This document shows positions 19,516 to 25,543 of a DNA stretch of 26,804 nt, piece by piece. This DNA is from a virus. Every line of letters starts with the position of its first letter. Positions within the stretch are counted from its first letter, which is position 1. The translations under genes and the position numbers were made by a program. The stretch covers positions 1-26,804 of the IMG/VR virus record IMGVR_UViG_3300025421_000060, one strand, 5' to 3'. The notes beneath the pieces were generated by a model. The model had not been told where the DNA came from and did no database searches. It worked only from the letters and a program-made list of their open reading frames with translations.

Positions 19516-19934
19516 TAGTTCCACCACCCCTCGGTGGCACGAACCCAGTCGTTCTCCGGCACAGCATCGCCGTAGCCGTCTCGGTTCCAAACGCACACGG
19601 TCGCAGGCATCTCGCCCTCGCCGAAAATCACGCTCAACTCCTCGATGGTGTAGCCAGCGTTTTGCTCCATCTCCAACATGGAGATCACCTGACGGTTGAG
19701 CGGGAGCCGATAGAGTTCGCCGGTCACCACATCGCTAGGGTGCTCGGACGGCACGAGAAACGGGAAGCCTCGGTGCGAGGCGTAGTGCAGCCGAGCGTAG
19801 GGCATCTGAACCGTGCCCAAATCTTCGATGATCTCGCCTGCGATCCAGTTGTGAAGGCGTTGCCCCTTCCGCAGCGTGCCGTAAGCGAAAAATGTGATGG
19901 TCGGTGTTTCCTGTTGTGTAGGTGTAGTGGTCAT
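19515..19934 (-). CDS. Gamma-glutamylcyclotransferase-like (AIG2/GGCT) protein
   Basis: A 139-residue GGCT-fold protein. FFAYGTLRKGQRLH (residues 15-28) is the family's Y-G-T/S-L substrate-binding loop, followed by GTVQMPYARLHYA and VVTGELYRLP; MLEMEQNAGYTIEEL (86-100) supplies the acidic catalytic residue and the usual Tyr. Such enzymes release 5-oxoproline from gamma-glutamyl amides. That is chemically the reverse of what amidoligases build. The ATG is seven bases after TATAGT, so the mRNA is probably leaderless. The promoter has the same CTCAAC layout as the amidoligase promoter. Confidence 0.82.
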   Translation of the reverse strand: MTTTPTQQETPTITFFAYGTLRKGQRLHNWIAGEIIEDLGTVQMPYARLHYASHRGFPFLVPSEHPSDVVTGELYRLPLNRQVISMLEMEQNAGYTIEELSVIFGEGEMPATVCVWNRDGYGDAVPENDWVRATEGWWN

Positions 19935-19941
19935 GGGTGGA

Positions 19942-19971
19942 ACTATAGCACCGTTGAGTAGCACTGTGCAA
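19942..19971 (-). promoter_or_regulatory. Cyclotransferase promoter with CTCAAC element
   Basis: On the - strand TTGCAC (19971-19966), 18 bases, TATAGT (19947-19942), then seven bases to the ATG. The spacer holds GCTACTCAAC ending five bases before the -10. Confidence 0.75.
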
Positions 19972-20004
19972 ATCGCACTACAGCACATTGTCGCACCCCC
20001 TCGC

Positions 20005-20020
20005 TAAACTGTGGTATAGT
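20005..20020 (+). promoter_or_regulatory. Candidate promoter of the 20050 gene
   Basis: TATAGT (20015-20020) is preceded by TGTGG (an imperfect TGN extension) and by TCGCAC 18 bases upstream. TAAACT (20005-20010) is a second possible -10. It is divergent from the cyclotransferase promoter less than 50 bases away. Confidence 0.5.
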
Positions 20021-20049
20021 TAGTTCACCGGCAGAGAACAGGAGAAAAA

Positions 20050-20874
20050 ATGCCATACGACATAGCAGGAATCCGCCGCCTTGTGCAGGAAAGGGCAGAG
20101 ACGATCCAAGGTGCTGAGCGCACCTCGGGGTATGTCTCGTGTCCGGCGACGACCGGAGCATTGGTCGCTGACTTGCTCGACCTCGACATTCGAGAGGCGG
20201 GCAGCCCTTCGATGATCGAAGTGCTCGTCCCCGACTTTGCGACCGTGCGAGACGAAGTTATCGCCATCAGTGCCGAACTGCCGGAGCGTGTGTCCAGCCG
20301 CATCAACCCTGCGTTCTCGAACTGCCTTGACGCTTCCCGCTTCGAGGACAGCCAAATCGTCCGCAGTGCCTTCGCCTCACGCATGTCGCAGTTGATTACC
20401 AACCACCCCTACCGTCCGACCTCGTTCGATGAGTTGGGCATCATGCAACTGAGCGAACTCGACCAGATCGCCGCCATGCTTCAGGAAAATCCTACGGTTG
20501 AGGTGGACGAGCAACGCCGTTCCTCCAATATCCTGAACTACCGCATCGGCACTAGTGGCTACGGTGCACGCCTGAATGTGCGTGCTCGCATCATGCTCAG
20601 CGACGATGCGGTTCCCTCGGTCGAGGTCAAGATCGCCGAAATCTCGACCGGAAACGATGCCCTCGACATGGCTCTGAACTTGCTTATCAACATGAACGGC
20701 AACTACGAGTTGATCCTCACCCAAAATCTCGCAGGCTCGCCTGCTGCGGTCAATGGTGTCGTCGCTCGGTTCGCCGACGACCTCAGCAACGCCGTCACCG
20801 CAGCCATCAGCGTAAAGTGCGAGCAGTTCGCTGCCGAGGGCATCGACATTCGCTCCGCCGACATGCTGAACTAG
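20050..20874 (+). CDS. Hypothetical 274-residue protein
   Basis: Starts MPYDIAGIRRLVQERAETIQ after a clear AGGAG. The C-terminal half has an alpha/beta look with VPSVEVKIAEIS and MALNLLINMNGNYELILTQNL. No catalytic signature is visible and I do not recognise the family. It is the first gene of the last rightward operon and is followed closely by a small Zn protein. A virion or DNA-metabolism role cannot be told from sequence. Confidence 0.78.
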   Translation: MPYDIAGIRRLVQERAETIQGAERTSGYVSCPATTGALVADLLDLDIREAGSPSMIEVLVPDFATVRDEVIAISAELPERVSSRINPAFSNCLDASRFEDSQIVRSAFASRMSQLITNHPYRPTSFDELGIMQLSELDQIAAMLQENPTVEVDEQRRSSNILNYRIGTSGYGARLNVRARIMLSDDAVPSVEVKIAEISTGNDALDMALNLLINMNGNYELILTQNLAGSPAAVNGVVARFADDLSNAVTAAISVKCEQFAAEGIDIRSADMLN

Positions 20875-20889
20875 GGGGAGAGAAAATCC

Positions 20890-21102
20890 ATGACCTCCAC
20901 ATACACACTCGTCGAACACACTTGTTTCCTCTGCGGTCGGAAGGGAGGTATGCTTGTGGACACCGAGGGGCTTCGCCGATGGCAAAGCGATCTCCCTATC
21001 CAAGATGCGTTCCCCACCATGACCCCATCGGAGCGGGAGTTTCTGATCGACGGCGTTTGCCCTCCATGCCAAGACTTGATCTTTGCCGAGCCGGAGGAGT
21101 GA
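20890..21102 (+). CDS. Small zinc-binding protein
   Basis: Seventy residues with HTCFLCGRKGG near residue 10 and GVCPPCQD near residue 55, a four-Cys zinc-ribbon arrangement. The start follows GGGGGAGAG. Function unknown; similar proteins are common in actinobacterial phages. Confidence 0.75.
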   Translation: MTSTYTLVEHTCFLCGRKGGMLVDTEGLRRWQSDLPIQDAFPTMTPSEREFLIDGVCPPCQDLIFAEPEE

Positions 21103-21105
21103 ACA

Positions 21106-21432
21106 ATGGACAAGATGCCGGACGGAAAATCCGTCACGGAGCGGTATCTCTACGCCGCTACCCACGATAGTTCCAAGCACCCCGGTCGCCGATCCATTTG
21201 GACGGTCGAACACGGCAAGGGTTCCAACTGCATCATGGTCCGCCACGCTGGCGACGAGGTGCCGGAAAATCTGCAAACCCAACTTGACGAGATCGGTCTG
21301 GTGCTGGCATCATTCGTAGGTCAGCGTCAGGTCTGCAAGTCAGGCAGGCACGAACGCTATCTGCTCTCCAAGATGAAGGGCATTACCAAATCATCATCAT
21401 CATCGTCTTACCAGCCCGAGAGGATTTTCTGA
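21106..21432 (+). CDS. Hypothetical protein
   Basis: A 108-residue protein (MDKMPDGKSVTERYLYAATH...), with a Ser run (KSSSSSSYQ) near the C-terminus encoded by repeated tca/tcg codons. GGAGGAGTGA before the ATG is a strong ribosome site. It ends directly against the WhiB start (TGA-ATG). No family recognised. Confidence 0.7.
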   Translation: MDKMPDGKSVTERYLYAATHDSSKHPGRRSIWTVEHGKGSNCIMVRHAGDEVPENLQTQLDEIGLVLASFVGQRQVCKSGRHERYLLSKMKGITKSSSSSSYQPERIF

Positions 21433-21702
21433 ATGGCGAGAGTGCTGTCCGGTCGTAGCGAATGGATGCCGAGGGCAGCGTGCCGAGGTATGAACCTCAG
21501 TGCCTTTTTCCCAGAGGAAGGCATGAATGTAAGCAAAGAAGTTGCCGACACCTGCAAGTCGTGTCCGGTTTTGGAACGCTGCCGTGAGTGGGCGTTGCGC
21601 CACGAAACCTACGGCTATTTTGGAGGGCTGAGCGCAACCGAGCGACACAAGGTTCGTCGGCAAATGAAAATCGCTTTGGTCGCACCGCACCATCTCGTTT
21701 AG
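21433..21702 (+). CDS. WhiB-family Fe-S transcriptional regulator
   Basis: An 89-residue WhiB protein: WMPRAACRG (Cys17), CKSCPVLERC (Cys41, Cys44, Cys50) supply the four cluster ligands, followed by GYFGGLSATER, the beta-turn and DNA-binding region. WhiB proteins bind a [4Fe-4S] cluster and the sigma-A subunit and occur in actinobacteria and their phages, where some (such as TM4 WhiB) repress host whiB genes and affect septation or superinfection. The start follows GAGAGGA. It may also act on the phage promoters described here. Confidence 0.93.
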   Translation: MARVLSGRSEWMPRAACRGMNLSAFFPEEGMNVSKEVADTCKSCPVLERCREWALRHETYGYFGGLSATERHKVRRQMKIALVAPHHLV

Positions 21703-21725
21703 AGGGCTGTTCCAAATCTCAGGGC

Positions 21726-21731
21726 TAGCAT
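21726..21731 (+). promoter_or_regulatory. Possible leaderless -10 box of the endolysin gene
   Basis: TAGCAT six bases before ATG 21738, with no Shine-Dalgarno and no clear -35. Confidence 0.35.
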
Positions 21732-21737
21732 TGTGCT

Positions 21738-22979
21738 ATGCCACTGCTCAACAAGTTCCGCCAACTGATCGCCTCCGCCGTCCTGCTCGGCGTGTTTACG
21801 CTCGGTTTCACCTCGCCCACCAGCGCAGCGAAAATCGCCGTGCACTCAAACTGCAAGACTTGGGTTCGGGTCATCGACGTTTCCAGCAACAACCCGCACC
21901 CGTTTGACTGGACGAAGATCGCCAAAAACGGCGTTTCGGGCATCTACATCAAGAACTCCGAGGGTGTGGCTTACGTCAACCCGAACTTTGCCCCTGATGC
22001 AGCCGCAGCGAAAAAAGTTGGTATCCCTTATGGCGGCTACTACTTTGCTCGTCCCGGCAAGGCTTCCGGGGCGGCTTCCGCTACCTTCTTCGTGAAATCC
22101 GGCGGCGCAACCGGAACTTTGCCGCCCGCTTTGGATTTGGAAGTCAATGAACTGAGCGTTCCAGCGACCGGCAAGTGGGCGGAGCAGTGGTTTGCAACGG
22201 TGAAATCCCTCACCGGACGCACCCCGATCCTCTACACGGGCGGCTACTACGGCTGGGGAACCGCACAGGGGCTTACTGAAATGCGCCTCTGGCTCGCCGC
22301 CTACCCGCTTGGCTACGCCAATGTGAGCCACGGCGTTTGCTCGCTGCCGCAACCACAAACGCCGTCGGCATGGATTTCACAGGGTTGGTCAATGTGGCAA
22401 TACACAAGCGTCGCCAGCATCCCCGGCATCGCTGGGCATGTTGATCTGTCCGCCGCAGAACCGGCGTGGTGGAGTTCGGTCACCGGCTCCGGCATCAAGC
22501 CGCCCACGCCCGGCCAGAACCGCTATCCAGCCCCTATCTATGCCTACGGCTCGCACGGACCGAAGGTTGTCTATCTACAGAAAATCCTGCACCACTACGG
22601 CTACCTGACTGCGAAGCAGGTTGATGGCGTGTTTGGAGAGCAGACCTACCTCGCAGTCCGCAAGTGGCAGTATCGGATCGGTATTCCGGTGGACGGCAAG
22701 TGGTCCTCGCTGACCGACCATGCGACGAACTGGTACCTGAAGCACGCCCGCCCCTACCCGTGGCCTCGGAACTACCCCGTGCTGCGTGTCGGCTCGGTCA
22801 ATGCACCGAAAATCGTGCAACTACAGCAGTTGCTCACAAAGCATGGATTTGCGGTCAAGGCCGACGGCATCTTTGGCAGTTCTACTGCTGGAAAGTTGCG
22901 TGGCTTCCAAAAGAAGCACCACATTCACATCTCCGGCATTACGACCTACCAGACTTGGGTTGCGCTGTGGCAGCCGTAG
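21738..22979 (+). CDS. Secreted GH25 endolysin with two peptidoglycan-binding repeats
   Basis: A 413-residue lysin. Residues 1-31 look like a secretion signal (LIASAVLLGVFTLGFTSPTSA then AKI), unusual for lysins that rely on holins. The GH25 lysozyme domain follows: VIDVSSNN with the catalytic Asp near 47, PPALDLEVNEL with the acidic pair, ILYTGGYYGWG, LWLAAYPLG and MWQYTS. Two PG_binding_1-type repeats follow (VVYLQKILHHYGYL...VDGVFGEQT and IVQLQQLLTKHGF...ADGIFGSST). GH25 enzymes cut the MurNAc-GlcNAc bond. The 3' end overlaps the membrane-protein gene after it. Confidence 0.92.
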   Translation: MPLLNKFRQLIASAVLLGVFTLGFTSPTSAAKIAVHSNCKTWVRVIDVSSNNPHPFDWTKIAKNGVSGIYIKNSEGVAYVNPNFAPDAAAAKKVGIPYGGYYFARPGKASGAASATFFVKSGGATGTLPPALDLEVNELSVPATGKWAEQWFATVKSLTGRTPILYTGGYYGWGTAQGLTEMRLWLAAYPLGYANVSHGVCSLPQPQTPSAWISQGWSMWQYTSVASIPGIAGHVDLSAAEPAWWSSVTGSGIKPPTPGQNRYPAPIYAYGSHGPKVVYLQKILHHYGYLTAKQVDGVFGEQTYLAVRKWQYRIGIPVDGKWSSLTDHATNWYLKHARPYPWPRNYPVLRVGSVNAPKIVQLQQLLTKHGFAVKADGIFGSSTAGKLRGFQKKHHIHISGITTYQTWVALWQP

Positions 22980-23260
22980 TCGTCACGCAGAACACCTACA
23001 ACATCTGGCAGACCGTTCTCGCCCTCGTCCTGATTACCGGAGCGTTGGCACGATGGCTGAACAGCCGCTTGCCGAAAAAATCCGAGATGGACGACCTCAA
23101 AAAGGCACTCCGAGACGCTAAAGAGAGCAACTCGGCGGAGAACAGCCGCATCATGGCACTTGTCCGTGAGGTCAAGTTTGACCTGCGCCAGACGACGGCT
23201 CGTTTGGAACGCCACATCGACAGGGTGAAGGAAAATCCTGCGGAGATCGGCGATGAGTGA
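22967..23260 (+). CDS. Membrane protein with coiled coil, possible holin or spanin-like
   Basis: A 97-residue protein: one N-terminal membrane helix (IWQTVLALVLITGALARWL) followed by a charged coiled coil (MDDLKKALRDAKESN ... LERHIDRVKE). GTG 22967 overlaps the endolysin by 13 bases. Small membrane proteins just after the endolysin are often holins or regulators of lysis, so a lysis role is likely but unproven. The start is the only plausible one after the helix boundary. Confidence 0.65.
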   Translation: MAAVVVTQNTYNIWQTVLALVLITGALARWLNSRLPKKSEMDDLKKALRDAKESNSAENSRIMALVREVKFDLRQTTARLERHIDRVKENPAEIGDE

Positions 23261-23696
23261 CGACAAAGCCGTAGCCGCCCATGTCCAAAAGTTCACCCAT
23301 TCCTATCTCGTCGTCTATCCCGAGCACTCCGCACGGGAGGACGATCCGCACTACATCGACTTTCATCACTTGCAGCGAGAATGGAAAAAAGACCCCGAGA
23401 AGTGGCGTTGCGCCTACGGCGTAGAGAAGGGGGATTTTACTGAGTGCGACTTGGCGCACCCTTTGGAAATCCATCACGCCCACGTCGAGTTCGCCCTGCT
23501 CAACTCCATTGACCTCGCCCTGTTCGAGAAGCGGTATCCGGGCATCTCCGATCCCGACCACCTCGGCGCATGGGTTGAGAGCGCAGCGAACTGCATCGTC
23601 TATTGCGCTCGCCATCATCGGGGCCACGCCGGAGTTCACAGTGCATCGGCGGCTGACTGGGAAGCCTCGTTCGTTATCCGAAATCTCATTCAGTAG
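23253..23696 (+). CDS. HNH endonuclease-like protein
   Basis: A 147-residue protein with LEIHHAHVEFAL (71-82) and ESAANCIVYCARHHRGHAGVH (109-129), the H-H ... N ... H layout of the HNH nuclease fold, with Cys53, Cys65 and Cys113/118 possibly binding zinc. Stand-alone phage HNH proteins act as homing enzymes or with terminase in packaging. It overlaps the preceding gene by 8 bases and sits in the lysis region, so a mobile origin is plausible. Confidence 0.72.
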   Translation: MSDDKAVAAHVQKFTHSYLVVYPEHSAREDDPHYIDFHHLQREWKKDPEKWRCAYGVEKGDFTECDLAHPLEIHHAHVEFALLNSIDLALFEKRYPGISDPDHLGAWVESAANCIVYCARHHRGHAGVHSASAADWEASFVIRNLIQ

Positions 23697-23698
23697 CC

Positions 23699-24103
23699 AT
23701 GTGGCTTACCGCCCTCGCCACCCTTGTCTGCTTCCTCGGAGCCAATGTGTTCTCCGTGTTCATGGTGCAGGCCGAAGCCCGAAATGATGCCTTCAAGGCG
23801 GGAGTGTTCGAGGCGGGCTATGCCCTGTTTTGGATCGTCGCTGCTCGCTACTCAGTGGACACGCTGAACGGTCACGGCACCGCTCGAACGGTAGTCATGC
23901 TGACGGCGTTGGTGCTCGGCAACTTTGAGGGCGCATACATCGGGACGAAATGGGGAAAGCGGTTCGTTCGAGATCACGATGCCGAGGAAGTGGACGAGAG
24001 GCTCGCTGAGGCGGAGGCTGCGCTGCTCATGGCGGAAAAAACGCTGGAAGAACTCACAGACGAGATCGCTCACCATCACAAGCACGAGGGTCACGAACAC
24101 TAG
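23699..24103 (+). CDS. Membrane protein with His-rich tail, holin candidate
   Basis: A 134-residue protein with hydrophobic segments at WLTALATLVCFLGANVFSVF, AGYALFWIVAARYS and VMLTALVLGNFEGAYIG, then an acidic coiled coil and the tail HHHKHEGHEH. Three membrane helices near the endolysin suggest a holin; the His-rich tail could bind metal. The start lies two bases after the upstream stop. A large inverted repeat follows the gene. Confidence 0.7.
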   Translation: MWLTALATLVCFLGANVFSVFMVQAEARNDAFKAGVFEAGYALFWIVAARYSVDTLNGHGTARTVVMLTALVLGNFEGAYIGTKWGKRFVRDHDAEEVDERLAEAEAALLMAEKTLEELTDEIAHHHKHEGHEH

Positions 24104-24104
24104 A

Positions 24105-24170
24105 ACCGGTGCCGCAGGGCATCGAGGAAACATTCCTAACGACCAGTATCACCCGCCCTACGGCACCGGT
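24105..24170 (+). terminator. Long imperfect inverted repeat with inner hairpin
   Basis: ACCGGTGCCGCAGGGC (24105-24120) pairs with 24155-24170 over 16 bp with one mismatch. The 34-base loop contains a further small hairpin (AGGAA/TTCCT). A GGGCG...CGCCC pair follows downstream near 24171-24194, and a T-run (TATTTTTT) near 24218. It probably ends the lysis operon, but its two-level structure is larger than a simple terminator. Confidence 0.6.
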
Positions 24171-24263
24171 GGGCGTTAGTGTAGTGCGCCCGAAAATCCT
24201 ATGCAAATCGGCATGGCTATTTTTTGTCCGCACGCTCCGGTAGGGTTTATTCCGAGTGCTATA

Positions 24264-24280
24264 CTCAACCCACCTATAGA
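24264..24280 (+). promoter_or_regulatory. CTCAAC-type promoter of the 24292 gene
   Basis: CTCAAC (24264-24269), five bases, TATAGA (24275-24280), the same layout as the amidoligase and cyclotransferase promoters, with GTGCTATA before it. No convincing -35. GAGAGGA then ATG 24292 follow closely. Confidence 0.55.
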
Positions 24281-24291
24281 GAGGACTGGCT

Positions 24292-24456
24292 ATGACCAGC
24301 GAAACAACCAGCGTCACTGACTACGCAACCGCACTGACGGTTGGACGAACCATCGTCAAGACCGAAATCATTGACGGCAATCAGGAAATCACCTTGGACG
24401 ACGGAACCTTCATCTTGGTCCACAACGGCAACCTCGCTCACGGTGGCTTTGAGTGA
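24292..24456 (+). CDS. Hypothetical small protein
   Basis: Fifty-four residues (MTSETTSVTDYATALTVGRT...), beta-rich, with EITLDDGTFILVHNGNLAHG at the end. ATG 24292 follows GAGAGGA at six bases. Its stop overlaps the next gene as GTGA. Function unknown. Its CTCAAC-type promoter makes it a candidate third member of the amidoligase regulon. Confidence 0.65.
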   Translation: MTSETTSVTDYATALTVGRTIVKTEIIDGNQEITLDDGTFILVHNGNLAHGGFE

Positions 24457-24632
24457 TCTACCGAGTGGAGTTCCGTGCCTACAAAGATGCGGCGAAGCAC
24501 GATGACTTTGTGGTGAAGCGGTCATACGCCATCACAAAGCGTCGTGCCCAACGCCTGCTCGATGAGTGGTTCGCAGCGACGGCTGAGGAAAAATCCCTGT
24601 ATTTAGGGCGCATTGAGGCTGTTTGGAAATAA
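24453..24632 (+). CDS. Hypothetical small basic protein
   Basis: Fifty-nine residues (MIYRVEFRAYKDAAKHDDFV...), beta strand then basic helix (ITKRRAQRLLDEWFAATAEE). GTG start coupled by GTGA to the preceding gene. No family recognised. Confidence 0.6.
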   Translation: MIYRVEFRAYKDAAKHDDFVVKRSYAITKRRAQRLLDEWFAATAEEKSLYLGRIEAVWK

Positions 24633-24635
24633 CAC

Positions 24636-24664
24636 TTGACGACGACACACCCCTACTGTATGAT
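24636..24664 (+). promoter_or_regulatory. Strong promoter of the 24711 gene
   Basis: TTGACG (24636-24641), 17 bases, TATGAT (24659-24664): close to the SigA consensus with ideal spacing. The leader is about 40 bases and carries GAGAGGA before ATG 24711. Confidence 0.8.
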
Positions 24665-24710
24665 GGTTGTGTAGTCGGAAGTGCCCATAGACCAGAGAGA
24701 GGAAAATCAC

Positions 24711-25316
24711 ATGACCCAGACCTTCGCCCCCGCCACCGAGAAGCAGGTGGCCTACCTGTTCTCGCTCGCCGCCAAGCGAGTTGTCCCCGCCGACCTCATG
24801 GAAGAAATCTCCTCCGCCGAGGACGGCTTGCTCGCCAAGGCGACCGCCTCGCACCTGATCGACCTCGTGAAGGAACTGCCCTACCGCCGGACTGCGCCTA
24901 CGAGCGTGCAGACGGTCACCTCCGCCCCTGTCCGCCAAATCCCTGTCGGGCTGTGGACTGTCGTGGACGGCGAGGGTCATGTGACCCTGAAGGTCGAGGA
25001 AGCCTCGTGGGCGAACGGCAAGACCGTCATCTCCTACCTGTCCGGCTCGGACAACGAGCGTGCCTACACCGGCTTCGCCTTCATGACCGAGCAGGGCGTA
25101 AAGGTGTGGGGTTCCAAGTCCCACCTCCACCGCCAAATCGCAGCGGCTCAGTTCCTCACGACCGGATCGCTCGACGAGGCACGGGAGAACTTCCTTCAGG
25201 TGGCTGAGGCTCACGCCCTTGCATCGGGTTCGTGCCTCGCCTGCGGTCGCACCCTCACGGTGCCCGCAAGCCTCCACCGTGGCCTCGGTCCGGTGTGCGC
25301 CCAACGCCTGCTCTAA
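24711..25316 (+). CDS. Protein with C-terminal zinc ribbon (DUF6011-like)
   Basis: A 201-residue protein. Near the N-terminus EKQVAYLFSLAAKRVVPADL is a short motif seen in actinophage proteins of unknown role; the C-terminus CLACGRTLTVPASLHRGLGPVCAQRL is the Cys-x2-Cys-Gly-Arg ... Gly-x-Gly-Pro-x-Cys pattern of the DUF6011 zinc ribbon. The middle is beta-rich. The start at 24711 follows GAGAGGA and a strong promoter, so it may be highly expressed. Function unknown; DNA or RNA binding is plausible. Family name from memory of the motif. Confidence 0.75.
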   Translation: MTQTFAPATEKQVAYLFSLAAKRVVPADLMEEISSAEDGLLAKATASHLIDLVKELPYRRTAPTSVQTVTSAPVRQIPVGLWTVVDGEGHVTLKVEEASWANGKTVISYLSGSDNERAYTGFAFMTEQGVKVWGSKSHLHRQIAAAQFLTTGSLDEARENFLQVAEAHALASGSCLACGRTLTVPASLHRGLGPVCAQRLL

Positions 25317-25495
25317 TGGCGAAGCGCAACGGGAAAATCCGAAAGGAGGTTGCCACCCTGAGCGGGCTGCGTCGAGAGGCGCACTTTGCTCAGGGTGGTA
25401 ATCCCGTTCAATGGTTCGGCGGCAAGGCGACGACCGTGCCGAACAAAAAGCGGGAAGCAAGCCGCAACGCCTGTCGTCGCAACTCACAAGACTGA
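25316..25495 (+). CDS. Small basic protein
   Basis: Fifty-nine residues (MAKRNGKIRKEVATLSGLRR...), strongly basic with a single Cys near the C-terminus. TAATG overlap couples it to the upstream gene. It may bind nucleic acid; no family recognised. Confidence 0.6.
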   Translation: MAKRNGKIRKEVATLSGLRREAHFAQGGNPVQWFGGKATTVPNKKREASRNACRRNSQD

Positions 25496-25543
25496 GTTCA
25501 CCAAAACTTGATGTAACATTTCCAACAAGGAGCGTGCCCCACT

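Noticed and set aside
24603-25487. A 294-codon - strand open frame
   Set aside because: It is antisense to a gene with a strong promoter, a ribosome site and a zinc ribbon.
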